DNA of 64,000 bases from Sphingobacteriales bacterium (GCA_004144185.1 SEFP01000004.1:1-64000); one strand, 5' to 3'. Positions 1-9,136 are shown, numbered from the stretch's first letter. A program made the numbers and translations. The notes: generated by a model not told the origin, from the letters alone.

Positions 1-283
1 CTACTGGTAACTGACCTTAGTGGCCGGGTCGTTTTCCGGAAGGAAGGGGTAGTGCAGACAACCGCGATCACAGTGCCTACGGCATCCCTTCCAAATGGAT
101 TGTATCTGTTACAAATGCAATTAGAGGGTTCTACCCGAACGATGAAGCTTCAGGTACAGCACTAACTGGCTGCTACGCTGGCTATTGGCTTCAATGGGTG
201 CATTCCGGCACGTCGTGCAGATGCGGGTCGAAAGGCAGGATAGGTCGCGCCTTGTTGTAGAAATACGCGTTTCGAATTACTTC
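1..283. other. No supportable gene; possible decayed coding stretch
   Basis: No ORF with a start codon is convincing here. On the plus strand a frame is open from about 21 to 260 and reads protein-like (for example HSAYGIPSKWIVSV), but it has no start and is preceded by stops, so it may be the remnant of a gene. One TTCCGGAA copy lies at 34-41. Confidence 0.3.
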
Positions 284-706
284 TTACAAAGGCCGGGTCA
301 TTAAAAGCCTAAACTTTCTTTTGTTGTGCTGCCGAAACCAGCCACCCTGCTGGTCAAATTTCCAGAAGCCGGGTTCACGTTCCCAGTTTTCGGGCGTGAT
401 AATCGTCCAGCAGTCGCCGTCTGGCAAGGCAATCAGTTCGTGAATACAGCTGGCTTCTACCCGGTGAGAGCTGCCCGTTTCCCGTTTAATCTCCTCGAAC
501 AGCACCGTTCCGGATGCATCCACTCCCTGATAAATTCGCTCTATATAACTGCCTTTCAGAATGTGCGTGGTAAAGGCAAAGGGATGGTCGTGGATGACAC
601 CGTTGTCTGTAACCGAAAAGGTATGAATCACAGCGTTAAACGGAAGTCCCCGAATATGGAACTTCTCAAATCCACGCCGCATTTTTTCCTGTTGAATAGT
701 AATCAT
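284..706 (-). CDS. Cupin-like hypothetical protein
   Basis: Encodes about 140 residues when started at the ATG at 706 (MITIQQEKM); the track's longer version uses an upstream start that adds an unconvincing leader. The HDHPFAF segment followed by a later HELIALPDGD stretch resembles the metal-binding His pattern of small cupin folds, and the protein is rich in short beta-strand-like segments. No signal peptide or membrane segment is seen. It stands alone in a gene-poor region, so context gives no function. The cupin assignment is inferred from motif pattern only. Confidence 0.55.
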   Translation of the reverse strand: MITIQQEKMRRGFEKFHIRGLPFNAVIHTFSVTDNGVIHDHPFAFTTHILKGSYIERIYQGVDASGTVLFEEIKRETGSSHRVEASCIHELIALPDGDCWTIITPENWEREPGFWKFDQQGGWFRQHNKRKFRLLMTRPL

Positions 707-1167
707 ATAAAAAGTATAGCTGTTGAATAAAGGACGTGTGGTGCCGGAACACACGCTATGAGAACGATAATGAGACAGATGAGTTCAAGATTCCTTGCTG
801 ATTGTCAACGGCTAATAGAATTAGAGCTGGTTTCGAAAACCATATCGAACTCATACGATGCCCTTCCTCTTCAGCAACCTGACGAGAACGATTTTGCAAG
901 CTAGTGTAAGCCAAAACGGATGAAAGATTCAACTACAAACAGGTCATATCTACTGATCTGATACCGGTTTCGATGCAGCGTGCCCTTCTGAAGGGCTTCC
1001 GGAAAAGCAGGTTCCCGGACCATTCAAATAAAAAGAATAAAAAAAAGAAAGTTATAATATCATGAATTTTAATTCGTATCTTGCTGGTATCTTCTGAACT
1101 ACTGAAATTCTAGACAAATTGTAGGCATCAGAATACAGATCTCTTACGCGTACATTAATAACACACT
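707..1167. other. Intergenic region, AT-rich, no clear gene
   Basis: This 461-bp stretch holds only a 48-codon plus-strand ORF (758-904) with no recognisable product, one TTCCGGAA copy at 997-1004, and a strongly A-rich tract around 1025-1060. No RNA gene or hairpin terminator was recognised. Confidence 0.4.
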
Positions 1168-1386
1168 ATGGACTTTCAGGAAAATATTACTCAAATTGCT
1201 TTTGCCTGGTTTATGCTTTCAATCTCTGTCGGCATTCTGGGAATAGACCGGAAATTAGGGTTTGTAAAAGCCATGATGCTAGCTATGTTATTAAGTCCAG
1301 TTGGTGGGGTTATTGCGGTGATGCTCAGCAAAAAACAGCTCCGGGAGAAACGCATGCTTCCGTCTGCCTGTATAAGCCAGAATTAA
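1168..1386 (+). CDS. Small two-helix membrane protein
   Basis: A 72-residue protein with two likely membrane helices (about residues 8-26 and 33-53) separated by a short charged turn (DRKLG). The second helix ends with MLLSPVGGVIAVMLSKK, a layout shared by many small Bacteroidota membrane proteins whose function is unknown. ATG start, no visible ribosome-binding site. It is isolated, with non-coding DNA on both sides. The hydrophobic pattern supports a real gene, but I do not recognise a named family. Confidence 0.5.
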   Translation: MDFQENITQIAFAWFMLSISVGILGIDRKLGFVKAMMLAMLLSPVGGVIAVMLSKKQLREKRMLPSACISQN

Positions 1387-1403
1387 TGAGCCAACTAGCT
1401 GGC

Positions 1404-1667
1404 TCACCAACAGATCCTTACGTTCCGGAATTCAGGTGTCCTGTATTCAAAAAGTAGTGATTTTACAGACTGTGCTGTTGTTGAAATTTCCATAAAAATA
1501 TTTTTTAATTTTTCGTATCCGATTAAAGGAACATCCGAGTAAAGAGACTGTGGGTCGGTTGTAACTAATACCTTTGATACATAGCCCGAAGGGACGCTTT
1601 TTAATTGAATGTCTGCTCTTCGCCACCAGTCTAAAAGGTATGATGAAGAGTGCAGCTGCCTTTTCTT
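1404..1667 (-). pseudogene. Start-less coding remnant (hypothetical protein fragment)
   Basis: Absent from the ORF track because it has no ATG, GTG or TTG near its beginning. On the minus strand a frame is open for 88 codons, from just after a TAA (complement of 1668-1670) to a TGA at 1404-1406. It reads as convincing protein: LLDWWRRADIQLKSVPSGYV, then VLVTTDPQSLYSDVPLIGYE, ending EYRTPEFRNVRICW. A second frame just upstream (NLKEKAAALFII) may be the displaced N-terminus, suggesting a frameshift near 1640-1665. The only internal ATG would leave 29 residues. I do not recognise the family. A TTCCGGAA copy lies inside it (PEFRN). Confidence 0.5.
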
Positions 1668-1871
1668 TTAGGTTACATTAAATGTTGGTTGGCGTATCAA
1701 CGGCTTAGGTAAACAATTCGGTTGCTTACAGCCTCTTTTTGAGCACAACTCATCTGGTACGAATCGGTTTCAGGAACGGAAATGCCTATTCTGAGGCCTG
1801 TCATGTCTTTTTTACAAAGGGATTGTTCATGTTGCTAACTATTGATAATCAATTAGTTGAATCTAGTAAAA

Positions 1872-2150
1872 ATGATTCCGGAAACCGTTTTAGTATGGGA
1901 TAAGTGCCCGGTCGGTCTGCTGGTACGGATATTTTTAGCCCCCGACCACTGCATGAAAACGTATAAGGTCCGGTGGCGTCAGGTCGACAAAAAAACCGGG
2001 GAAGTAATCGATAAAGGATGGGAGCTGGTCAAAGCCAACACCACAGTACTCGCCGAGAGTAGGTACAAAAGAGTCCACAAAAACCATGAAGTCGTTTTTG
2101 TAATGCCTCAGACCGATAAGCCTGATAAACCTAATAACTACTATAATTAA
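1872..2150 (+). CDS. Small hypothetical protein
   Basis: About 92 residues starting at the ATG at 1872 (MIPETVLVWDK); the track's start at 1857 is a TTG and adds five residues. Charged and soluble-looking, with a basic middle (TYKVRWRQVDKKTGEVIDKG) and a low-complexity tail rich in Asp, Lys and Pro. No signal peptide, membrane helix or known motif. A weaker ORF overlaps it on the other strand (1935-2156). It lies in the gene-poor left end, so coding status is uncertain. Confidence 0.38.
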   Translation: MIPETVLVWDKCPVGLLVRIFLAPDHCMKTYKVRWRQVDKKTGEVIDKGWELVKANTTVLAESRYKRVHKNHEVVFVMPQTDKPDKPNNYYN

Positions 2151-2267
2151 GGACATTGCGTAATAGATTGCGTAGCTCAGATTCGGATACGGGTCACAAC
2201 CACAATCAGTCTACCAACCGGAAACCGTTCCTTTTTTCACCTGTGCCCGCTATCTTAGCAAGCTGTT

Positions 2268-2867
2268 ATGAAATCTACGCTTTTGTTACTGGCTGCCACC
2301 GGCCTCGCCCTTTCTGCTAAAAGCCAGTTTGCCGTCCGTCCGGTGATCGGTGCCGGTTATCTGGCTTCCGTGTACACGCCCCGGTCCAGCACCCTGGTAA
2401 ATGGCGAGAAACTAAAAGAGCGGACCGATCCGGGTGCCTATGCCATGGCAGGGGTAACATTTGAGAAAGGCCGTTTTTACATTCCGGCACTCGTTACCTA
2501 TCAACTGAATAATACGTATCAGGAACATACCTATCCGGGCATTCGCCGGGTAGATGACGAACGTCGTCAGCAGTCTATAAATCTGAGTGGTGGGGTAGGG
2601 TTGAACCTGAATTCCAGACTGTTTACCTACCAAACCAGCCTGTCTCCGGGCGTCACCCTCTTTACCGATCGCGCCAGCAACCAATCGGGCTACGAAGCCT
2701 TTCCGACGCTGACGTACGATCTTACGGCCTACCGCAAGTATCTGGGATTACGCTTTTTTGCAGCCGTGCCGCTGGGGCATGCCACAGCGACTCCGGCGCA
2801 TGCCAACCTCTGGAACATCGGTATCGGAATCAACTTCCGGTTTTTGCCCCGCAGCTACTATCTGTAG
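2268..2867 (+). CDS. Secreted outer-membrane beta-barrel-like protein
   Basis: A 199-residue protein with a clean signal peptide (residues 1-19, ending ALSAKSQ). The mature part alternates aromatic and polar residues in short strands and ends in NIGIGINFRFLPRSYYL, a strand with a terminal aromatic run typical of outer-membrane barrels. This suggests a small 8- to 10-strand barrel in the outer membrane; ligand and role are unknown. A TATCTTAG element at 2251-2258 lies just upstream and could be its -7 promoter box. Confidence 0.6.
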   Translation: MKSTLLLLAATGLALSAKSQFAVRPVIGAGYLASVYTPRSSTLVNGEKLKERTDPGAYAMAGVTFEKGRFYIPALVTYQLNNTYQEHTYPGIRRVDDERRQQSINLSGGVGLNLNSRLFTYQTSLSPGVTLFTDRASNQSGYEAFPTLTYDLTAYRKYLGLRFFAAVPLGHATATPAHANLWNIGIGINFRFLPRSYYL

Positions 2868-2915
2868 TCGATTGTTTCCGGAATCGCCGGTTCCGGAAGC
2901 ATCTTTGCAGGAGTC

Positions 2916-3224
2916 ATGAACGCTCCTACAACCGTAAATCTGGCCATCCAGTTTTTGCCGCTCCGCCATTCGCAGGAAACGGCTTATACTATTATTGATG
3001 CAGCCATCCAGGTCGTGAAACAATCAGGTCTGCCCTATACTGTCGGACCATTTGAAACCACGATCGAAGGTTCGTACGAACAGGTGATGAACCTGCTGGA
3101 ACAGATGCAGCTGGCGGCCCGGAATGCCGGTGCCGAAGAGCTGCTCATCAATATGAAGCTGCACCGCAACTTCAGCCACGACCTGCACATCACCGATAAA
3201 ACCGGAAAATACCTTTCTGCATGA
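2916..3224 (+). CDS. UPF0045/DUF77 thiamine-binding-like protein
   Basis: A 102-residue protein matching the UPF0045 (MTH1187/YkoF-like) family: an N-terminal strand (VNLAIQFLPL), a helix (ETAYTIIDAAIQVVKQSGL), the conserved GPFETTIEGSYEQVMNLLEQMQ segment, and a second alpha-beta unit. Characterised relatives bind thiamine or related pyrimidines and form tetramers. Its stop overlaps the start of pyrF by 4 bp (ATGA), so the two are almost certainly co-translated. Two TTCCGGAA copies 15 bp apart lie just upstream. Confidence 0.8.
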   Translation: MNAPTTVNLAIQFLPLRHSQETAYTIIDAAIQVVKQSGLPYTVGPFETTIEGSYEQVMNLLEQMQLAARNAGAEELLINMKLHRNFSHDLHITDKTGKYLSA

Positions 3225-4030
3225 ACCGTTCGCAACTGATCGCCACCATCCGCGCCAAAAAATCATTGCTTTGTGTAGGCCTCGATACCGATCCGGAAGC
3301 ATTGCCGACCCATCTGTCCGGAACACCGGATGCCGTGTTTGAATTTAACCGGCAGATCATCGATGCAACCCGTGAATTTGCGGTTTCCTATAAGCTCAAC
3401 ACGGCCTTTTATGAAGCACAGGGACTGGCTGGCTGGGAGGCTCTGGAAAAAACGCGTCAGTATATCGGGGCTGATTGCCTGACGATTGCAGATGCCAAAC
3501 GGGGCGATATCGGCAATACCGCCCGGCAGTACGCTAAAACGTTTTTTGAAACCTATCCGTTTGACGCGGTTACCATCGCGCCGTATATGGGCGAAGACAG
3601 CGTAGCGCCATTTCTGGAGCATTCCGGAAAATGGGGCATTGTATTGGGCCTGACCAGCAATGTGGGAAGTGCCGATTTTCAGCAACTGACAGCCGAAACC
3701 GGGGAGCGGGTTTTTGAACACGTTCTGCGCAAAACAGCGTCTTGGGGCAGCCCTGAAAATCTCATGTTTGTAGTCGGTGCCACGCAGCCGCAGGGACTGG
3801 CGCAGATCCGGAAAATGCTGCCCAATCACTTCTTCTTGGTGCCGGGCGTGGGTGCCCAGGGCGGTGAGGTGCCCTCTGTTTGCGCCGCCGGTTGCAACGC
3901 TGATGGTGGCCTGCTGATCAACGTCAGCCGGGGCATTTGCAGCCTCAGCAAAGGTGCCGATTTTGCCGACAAAGCTCATCAGGCGGCCAAAGACTATCAG
4001 CGGCAGATGGAAGTGGCGCTGGCAGGATAA
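3221..4030 (+). CDS. pyrF: Orotidine 5'-phosphate decarboxylase (type 2)
   Basis: Converts orotidine 5'-phosphate to UMP, the last step of pyrimidine synthesis, in the cytoplasm. The 269-residue length and the pattern fit the type 2 subfamily: substrate-binding LLCVGLDTDP near residue 16, the catalytic Asp-Lys-Asp array in IADAKRGDIGNTA, and the phosphate-loop region LVPGVGAQGGE followed by NVSRGI. The frame starts inside the stop of the preceding UPF0045 gene. No other pyr gene is nearby. Confidence 0.95.
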   Translation: MNRSQLIATIRAKKSLLCVGLDTDPEALPTHLSGTPDAVFEFNRQIIDATREFAVSYKLNTAFYEAQGLAGWEALEKTRQYIGADCLTIADAKRGDIGNTARQYAKTFFETYPFDAVTIAPYMGEDSVAPFLEHSGKWGIVLGLTSNVGSADFQQLTAETGERVFEHVLRKTASWGSPENLMFVVGATQPQGLAQIRKMLPNHFFLVPGVGAQGGEVPSVCAAGCNADGGLLINVSRGICSLSKGADFADKAHQAAKDYQRQMEVALAG

Positions 4031-4144
4031 CAGTCCCGGCATTCCGGAACAGAGTGGACACAGGCGGGCGCATTCCGGAAAGATTTTCTGTTTTGGAAAC
4101 TGAGTTGGACGGCGCTTCCGGAGCGGTTACTTTTCGCAGCATCT

Positions 4145-5425
4145 ATGATGCAGGAAGCGCTTTTTCAGACGCTGTGGCAGTACAGCCTCTACCGGCCCGC
4201 CGATCTTAAAACCACCGCCGGTGAACCGGTCACCGTACTTCATCCGGGACTGCTCAACCGGCATGCCGGACCCGATTTTTCGGCGGCCCGCATCCGGATT
4301 GGTGAAACGCTGCTGGTAGGTGCGGTCGAACTGCATCTGCGCAGCAGCGACTGGATCCGGCACCGTCATAGCACTGATGAAGCCTATCAAAGTGTCATTC
4401 TGCATGTAGTTTTACAAGACGACGCTCCGGATGCGGCACCCGGCATTCCGGTACTGGAACTTCAACGCCACATCGATCCGGGCGTGATCCGGCAATACAC
4501 TCACTTGGTGGGAGGGGCGGCTGAACTACCTTGTGCAGAAGCACACCATCAAGCCTCTGCCCTGGTGAAAACCTCCTGGCTGACCCGCATGCTGACCCAG
4601 CGCTGGGAACGGCGGTTTGCCGAATACAATACACAGCTTGACGCTCTGAACGGCGATTTTACCTCCTTGCTGTACGAACGCCTGGCTATCGGACTGGGTT
4701 TTAAAATCAACGCGCAGCCGTTTGGGGAACTGGCGCAAAGTCTTCCCCTCGCGTTGCTCATCAAAAACCAACCGCACCTGCTTACGCTGGAAGCGTTGTT
4801 GTTTGGCCAGTCCGGGTTGCTTCCGGAAAAAAGCGAGGAAACGTATGTTCAAACCCTGAAGCAGGAGTACGCCTATCTCCGGCATAAGTATGCATTAACG
4901 CCAGTCGCCGGGCATACCTGGAAACTGCTTCGCATGCGTCCGGCTAATTTTCCAACGCTCCGGATTGCCCAACTCGCCCAACTTCTGCACCGGATGGGAG
5001 ACCGGCTATCCGATTTGCTGGATGCATCAACTCCCGAAGCCGTAATGGAGCAGTTACAGGTGCCGGTCAGCGACTATTGGCAGACCCATGCCACCTTCAA
5101 AGGCACCACGCATGCGCCACAGGAAAAGCATCTGGGAGCAGCGGCGGCCGAAAATCTGGTTATCAACGTAATTGCTCCGCTCAAATGCCTCCGGGCCACG
5201 CATTCCGGCAGCGAACGGGAGCGGGAAGCGGCCGAGACGTTCCTGGATCAGCTGCATCCGGAACAAAACAGCCTGATCCGACCCTTTACAGATGCCGGCT
5301 GGATTCCGGAAAATGCCTCCCAGTCGCAGGGAATGCTGGAGCTGTACCAGACGCATTGCAGCCGGAAAGACTGTCTCAACTGCGCCATCGGACTGAAAAT
5401 CCTCCGAACCCCTCCGGAACGCTGA
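4145..5425 (+). CDS. DUF2851 family protein
   Basis: A 426-residue cytoplasmic protein of the DUF2851 family, widespread in Bacteroidota and of unknown function. Recognised from the N-terminal LFQTLWQYSLY, the block HPGLLNRHAGPDFSAARIRI, and the segment EVELHLRSSDW-like (here VGAVELHLRSSDWIRHRHS) that resembles a nuclease-like core. The C-terminus carries a compact Cys cluster (HCSRKDCLNCAIG) that could bind metal. Start is one of two adjacent ATG codons. The 114-bp gap upstream contains two TTCCGGAA copies 31 bp apart. Confidence 0.85.
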   Translation: MMQEALFQTLWQYSLYRPADLKTTAGEPVTVLHPGLLNRHAGPDFSAARIRIGETLLVGAVELHLRSSDWIRHRHSTDEAYQSVILHVVLQDDAPDAAPGIPVLELQRHIDPGVIRQYTHLVGGAAELPCAEAHHQASALVKTSWLTRMLTQRWERRFAEYNTQLDALNGDFTSLLYERLAIGLGFKINAQPFGELAQSLPLALLIKNQPHLLTLEALLFGQSGLLPEKSEETYVQTLKQEYAYLRHKYALTPVAGHTWKLLRMRPANFPTLRIAQLAQLLHRMGDRLSDLLDASTPEAVMEQLQVPVSDYWQTHATFKGTTHAPQEKHLGAAAAENLVINVIAPLKCLRATHSGSEREREAAETFLDQLHPEQNSLIRPFTDAGWIPENASQSQGMLELYQTHCSRKDCLNCAIGLKILRTPPER

Positions 5426-5446
5426 CGCTAAACAGCTTTAGTGCTG

Positions 5447-5848
5447 CTAGTGGAACGTGATCGTTTTCCGGCAATCCGGATGCAGGCTGTGCAGCACCGG
5501 ACAGCCCATTGCTGCTTTTTCCAGGATCATCCGCTGCTTGGCATCCAGCGAAAGCGTTTCCGGAAAATAGATGTCCACTCCAATCTCGGCAATGCGGCGC
5601 GGGTCGGCGGCCATCACCTTGGTTACTTCAAAGCGGGTGCCTTCCAGTGCGATCTCGTGCGTACGGGCTGCGATGCCCATGATGGTCGCCATGCAGGAGG
5701 CCAGCGCTGTAGCTACCAGATCAGTCGGCGAAAATGCTTCGCCTTTGCCCTCATTATCAATTGGGGCATCCGTGAAAATCGTGGCGCCGGATTGCAGATG
5801 GGTAGCTTCGGTACGCAGGTCGCCTTTATAAACAACGGTTGAGGTCAT
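5447..5848 (-). CDS. OsmC family peroxiredoxin-like protein
   Basis: A 133-residue OsmC/Ohr-fold protein. Members reduce organic hydroperoxides with two cysteines; here the pair is in ATALASCMATIMG and in MGCPVLHSLHPDC, with the family block SPTDLVATALASC. The overall pattern is closer to the general OsmC/YhfA-type branch than to Ohr. It acts as a soluble dimer in the family. It converges with the DUF2851 gene, 21 bp apart. Confidence 0.88.
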   Translation of the reverse strand: MTSTVVYKGDLRTEATHLQSGATIFTDAPIDNEGKGEAFSPTDLVATALASCMATIMGIAARTHEIALEGTRFEVTKVMAADPRRIAEIGVDIYFPETLSLDAKQRMILEKAAMGCPVLHSLHPDCRKTITFH

Positions 5849-5927
5849 AGAATGTGATTATAGATGCAATTTAGGTTTCCGGAAGCGGGCTGCAACCTTG
5901 AGGGCATAAAAGTGTTATTTTAGCAGT

Positions 5928-6788
5928 ATGGGCCGCCTTTTGTTTTCTGCCGTTTTTGTATTGAGTACTGCCTGCTTTGTGTCGGTGCGCAGTACGGCCC
6001 AGGTTGCGGTGCCCGATACAGCCCGAAAGCAGGTACTTCCAAAGCCTAGGTCTGTTGTCAAGCGTCCGCCGCGCCCCAAGCCGATTAACCGTGAATTTGC
6101 CGCAGGAGTACAGTTGAATTCTGATGGGTACAGCGTGCTGATTGAAAAAGGTTACGTACGCACTGAAGAAAGCGGAGAAAAGGCCGATATGTTTTTCAAT
6201 GTTCGGTCTTACAGCCTAGAGTTCACCGAATATTTCAGTCCGAGCGAGCTTAAAAGCACCAGCTCCAGCGATCCCAATTTCTCCGTCCGGTCCAGCAATT
6301 ACAAGTTTGGCAAGGCCAATAACTTTTACGCGGTCAAGCTGGGTATGAACTTCCGGAAAATGATTGCGGGCAAGCCGGAACAAAGCTCTGTTGCCATTCA
6401 TTGGGTGAATGGTGGAGGACTGGCTATCGGGCTGGTAAAGCCCTATTATGTGCTGGGTCGCTCGGCCAGCCAGGGAATCGGTCCGATCAAATATGACGGC
6501 GACGATGCTGCTGCGTTTCTGGATGCCAACACTATCGAAGGAAAAGCGCCATTTACGGAAGGGCTGAAAGATATTACCATCAATCCCGGGTTGCATGCCA
6601 AATCCGCCTTGCGGTTTGACTTCACTAACAACAAGAAGCGTATTTTGGCGCTCGAAACCGGTGTCAATCTGGCGTACTACCTGAAGCCGGTTGCGATCAT
6701 GGCGACTAAAGATGCCCAGTCGCTGTATGCAAATGTGTATGCAGCCTTTTACTTTGGCCGGCGATACGCCGGTAAAGAGCGGTATTAA
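5928..6788 (+). CDS. Secreted beta-barrel-like hypothetical protein
   Basis: A 286-residue protein with an N-terminal signal peptide (to about residue 25, SVRSTAQ) and then a short Pro/Lys/Arg-rich linker ([19 protein letters not shown]). The remainder shows amphipathic strands and ends with [20 protein letters not shown], consistent with an outer-membrane or periplasmic barrel fold. TATTTTAG at 5916-5923 is a plausible -7 element, placing transcription start close to the ATG. It lies directly upstream of lipA (26 bp), but its function is unknown. Confidence 0.6.
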   Translation: MGRLLFSAVFVLSTACFVSVRSTAQVAVPDTARKQVLPKPRSVVKRPPRPKPINREFAAGVQLNSDGYSVLIEKGYVRTEESGEKADMFFNVRSYSLEFTEYFSPSELKSTSSSDPNFSVRSSNYKFGKANNFYAVKLGMNFRKMIAGKPEQSSVAIHWVNGGGLAIGLVKPYYVLGRSASQGIGPIKYDGDDAAAFLDANTIEGKAPFTEGLKDITINPGLHAKSALRFDFTNNKKRILALETGVNLAYYLKPVAIMATKDAQSLYANVYAAFYFGRRYAGKERY

Positions 6789-6791
6789 GTG

Positions 6792-6799
6792 TATTTTTG
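6792..6799 (+). promoter_or_regulatory. Putative -7 element TATTTTTG before lipA
   Basis: Matches the Bacteroidota -7 consensus TAnnTTTG and lies 15 bp before the lipA ATG at 6815. No clear -33 TTG is seen at the usual distance, and it is immediately downstream of the previous stop codon. Confidence 0.4.
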
Positions 6800-6814
6800 C
6801 GGTTCCTAACTGTT

Positions 6815-7747
6815 ATGCAAGAACTTCCGGTAATTGGCGCTACAGCCCCTGTAGAAACCCGTGCAAAGAAACCCGATTGGCTGAAAGTAAGACTGCCTAC
6901 CGGCGAAGGGTATAAACATGTTCGCGGATTGGTAAGCGAGCACAAGTTGCACACGATCTGCGAAAGCGGTAGCTGTCCCAATATGGGTGAGTGCTGGGGC
7001 GCCGGTACGGCCACCTTTATGATCTTGGGCAATATCTGCACCCGTTCCTGCGGCTTCTGTGCCGTAGCGACCGGTCGACCATTACCGGTAGATTGGGATG
7101 AACCCCAACGTGTGGCTGAAGCCATTCACCTGATGCAGGTCAAACACGCCGTGATTACCTCGGTAGACCGCGATGAGCTGAAAGACGGTGGGGCAGAAGT
7201 CTGGTACAACACGATCAAGGCCGTCCGGATGCTAAACCCGGATACGACGCTGGAAACGCTGGTGCCCGATTTTAAAGGCGATCCGGAAGCGATCCAGCGA
7301 CTTTGTGATGCCGCGCCGGACGTCATGAGCCACAACATTGAGACGGTAGAGCGGCTGACGCGGAAAGTCCGGATTCAGGCGAAATACCACCGCAGTATGG
7401 AGGTGATTCGCCGGTTTAAAGAAGGCGGCATGCGCACCAAGAGCGGCATTATGCTGGGCCTCGGCGAAACCCAGGATGAAGTGTTGCAAACCCTTCGCGA
7501 CCTGGCCGATAATGGCTGTGATGTGGTAACGATTGGGCAGTACCTGCAACCGACACCAAAGCATTTGCCGGTAGTCCGGTTCGTTCATCCGGATGAGTTT
7601 GCCTTTTACCGCAACGAAGGTTATAAGATGGGCCTTGATCACGTCGAAAGCGGTCCACTGGTGCGATCCTCCTATCACAGCGAAAGCCATGTGGTCAGCG
7701 GTCGCCCGGCATGGGAAGCCGAACAGGAAGCCATGGCTGCCGCATAG
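6815..7747 (+). CDS. lipA: Lipoyl synthase
   Basis: Radical SAM enzyme that inserts two sulfurs into protein-bound octanoyl groups to form lipoyl cofactors. It carries both [4Fe-4S] sites: the auxiliary-cluster motif [13 protein letters not shown] and the radical SAM motif CTRSCGFC, plus the C-terminal RSSYHSE that holds the conserved Ser ligand. Translation probably begins at the ATG at 6815 (MQELPVIGA), giving 310 residues, rather than the TTG at 6797 used in the track. A likely client in this window is the E2 gene at 51110, which has two lipoyl domains. Confidence 0.96.
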   Translation: MQELPVIGATAPVETRAKKPDWLKVRLPTGEGYKHVRGLVSEHKLHTICESGSCPNMGECWGAGTATFMILGNICTRSCGFCAVATGRPLPVDWDEPQRVAEAIHLMQVKHAVITSVDRDELKDGGAEVWYNTIKAVRMLNPDTTLETLVPDFKGDPEAIQRLCDAAPDVMSHNIETVERLTRKVRIQAKYHRSMEVIRRFKEGGMRTKSGIMLGLGETQDEVLQTLRDLADNGCDVVTIGQYLQPTPKHLPVVRFVHPDEFAFYRNEGYKMGLDHVESGPLVRSSYHSESHVVSGRPAWEAEQEAMAAA

Positions 7748-7791
7748 CGGATCTGGTTGCGGTCGTTTCCGGAACTTACGATTTTGCGCGT

Positions 7792-8397
7792 CTACTTTTT
7801 CTTGGATTGCATCCGCTTTTTGGCGTGCTCATACAGCCGATAACAGCGGGTGGCAAATGCTTCGTATGTAGCCTCGCCAAAGGCCTCAAAATTGCTGACC
7901 TGAAATGGCATTCTCGTTTTGATCGGTGGAATCTGAATCAAAGCACCGTCACCGTCTTTGGCGTTGAAGTCATAGTAATTCCAATTGCCGATGTAATCCC
8001 CGGTCAGCAGGTTCACACTCGACTCTCCGCTGCCGTCGTTGGCCGCATTGCCAAACTCATATCGACTCAAGCCAATGAGCTGAACTTTTTGGGTAGCCGG
8101 CTGATACCGGAACTGTGCCCCGTAACCGGCCCGCATAAAATTATTATAGAACTCAAATCCGTTTCGGGTAGCCTTGATGCCCGATTGTTCGGTAAGTGTT
8201 TCGATCGGCTGGCTTTCGAGTTTCCGGAACTGCTTGGAAGAAAGCAGGCAAACGATGACGGTCCGGTCCGGATCGATCCGGACCGTATCGGCGCGGCCAT
8301 CTGTATCCAGATCTTTGACGAGGGGTTCCTGCGCGGTGGCAGTAGTTGCGAGTAGAGACAGGATGGAGAACAGTTTGAAAAAGGAAATCCAGTTCAT
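7792..8397 (-). CDS. Secreted hypothetical protein
   Basis: About 201 residues when started at the ATG at 8397 (MNWISFFKLFSILSLL), which places a signal peptide ending ATTATAQ at the N-terminus; the track start is 20 residues too early. The mature protein begins with DLDTDGRADTVRID, resembling the Asp-rich calcium-type repeat seen in VCBS or FG-GAP proteins, and ends with a basic tail (HAKKRMQSKKK). Probably periplasmic. Family not recognised. Confidence 0.6.
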   Translation of the reverse strand: MNWISFFKLFSILSLLATTATAQEPLVKDLDTDGRADTVRIDPDRTVIVCLLSSKQFRKLESQPIETLTEQSGIKATRNGFEFYNNFMRAGYGAQFRYQPATQKVQLIGLSRYEFGNAANDGSGESSVNLLTGDYIGNWNYYDFNAKDGDGALIQIPPIKTRMPFQVSNFEAFGEATYEAFATRCYRLYEHAKKRMQSKKK

Positions 8398-8469
8398 GGG
8401 AAGATGATGAAAGTACCTTTCCGGAAAAGAAAGTTCCATTGCCTTTTTAGAAATCAAAGGACTGAACGT

Positions 8470-9054
8470 TTAATCTTCATCATCCACGTCTTTATCAATA
8501 ATACCGAAATAATTTTCTGAATACACCAGTTGACCACTTTCCAGCTTGTTTTTATAATCGGTCATCCAAGCAGTGAAAGAGGGGGCCTCCAGGCTGCGTT
8601 CCGGATCGTCATGCCACATCCGTATAATCTGGCCGCGGTTGCCCGTTGCTGCCGGGGCTAAGTCCAGGCAATAATGATCTCCGCTGCCGTCATGCGTGAT
8701 CGGAATCCACAGCGGATTCCACCAATCGTTTCGAATGCCTGGGTGTGGGTTGGACGTATACGAACCTTGCTCATTTTCAAATGTTTTGCTGTCGAGCAGG
8801 TCTTTCCAGATTTGCCATTGCACCTGAATTTCCGGAAGCGACAGCAACTCCTCACTTTCAATCAGTCCGGGACTTTCAGGCGACTGGCCGTTATGGACCT
8901 GACAAGAAGCCTTAAAATCTTGGGGCAGTTTTGTGCCAATAACGTGTTCCAGATGGGCTATTGCTTCGGCGGTAGCGCCGGGTTGAAGGCCTGCCGCTGC
9001 TTTCGGAGACAATTCGGTTAATTTAGCTTCGATGAGCTCCCAGATTTCTTTCAT
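8470..9054 (-). CDS. SMI1/KNR4 (SUKH) family protein
   Basis: About 194 residues from the ATG at 9054 (MKEIWELIEAKL). The pattern of an N-terminal helix, GATAEAIAHLEHVIGTKLPQDFK, SCQVHNGQ, and later WIPITHDGSGDHYCLDLAP matches the SMI1/KNR4 superfamily. Bacterial members frequently act as immunity proteins against contact-dependent toxins, others are housekeeping. No toxin gene is adjacent, so an immunity role is only possible. The very acidic tail (DKDVDDED) is typical. Confidence 0.85.
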   Translation of the reverse strand: MKEIWELIEAKLTELSPKAAAGLQPGATAEAIAHLEHVIGTKLPQDFKASCQVHNGQSPESPGLIESEELLSLPEIQVQWQIWKDLLDSKTFENEQGSYTSNPHPGIRNDWWNPLWIPITHDGSGDHYCLDLAPAATGNRGQIIRMWHDDPERSLEAPSFTAWMTDYKNKLESGQLVYSENYFGIIDKDVDDED

Positions 9055-9136
9055 GATAATTCTATGATTAGCGCGTAGAGAAAACCTGTAAAAATTGCGC
9101 CGGTCCTTTAGTCTGATTTCCGGACAACTGGCCTCT

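Noticed and set aside
57-260. Open plus-strand frame with HSAYGIPSKWIVSV
   Set aside because: Protein-like, but without a start and too short to assign; mentioned only as a possible remnant.
758-904. 48-codon plus-strand ORF starting MRTIMRQMSSRF
   Set aside because: No recognisable domain, no promoter, low-complexity-free but unremarkable sequence; such ORFs occur by chance in non-coding DNA.
1565-1580. TACCTTTG promoter-like element
   Set aside because: It lies inside the start-less minus-strand remnant and no plus-strand gene follows at a sensible distance.
1935-2156. 73-aa minus-strand ORF opposite the hypothetical gene at 1872
   Set aside because: It mirrors the plus-strand ORF and has no family features; only one of the two can be real and the plus-strand one reads better.
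3263-4042. 259-aa ORF antisense to pyrF
   Set aside because: Shadow ORF with Cys/Arg-rich random composition; pyrF is certain.
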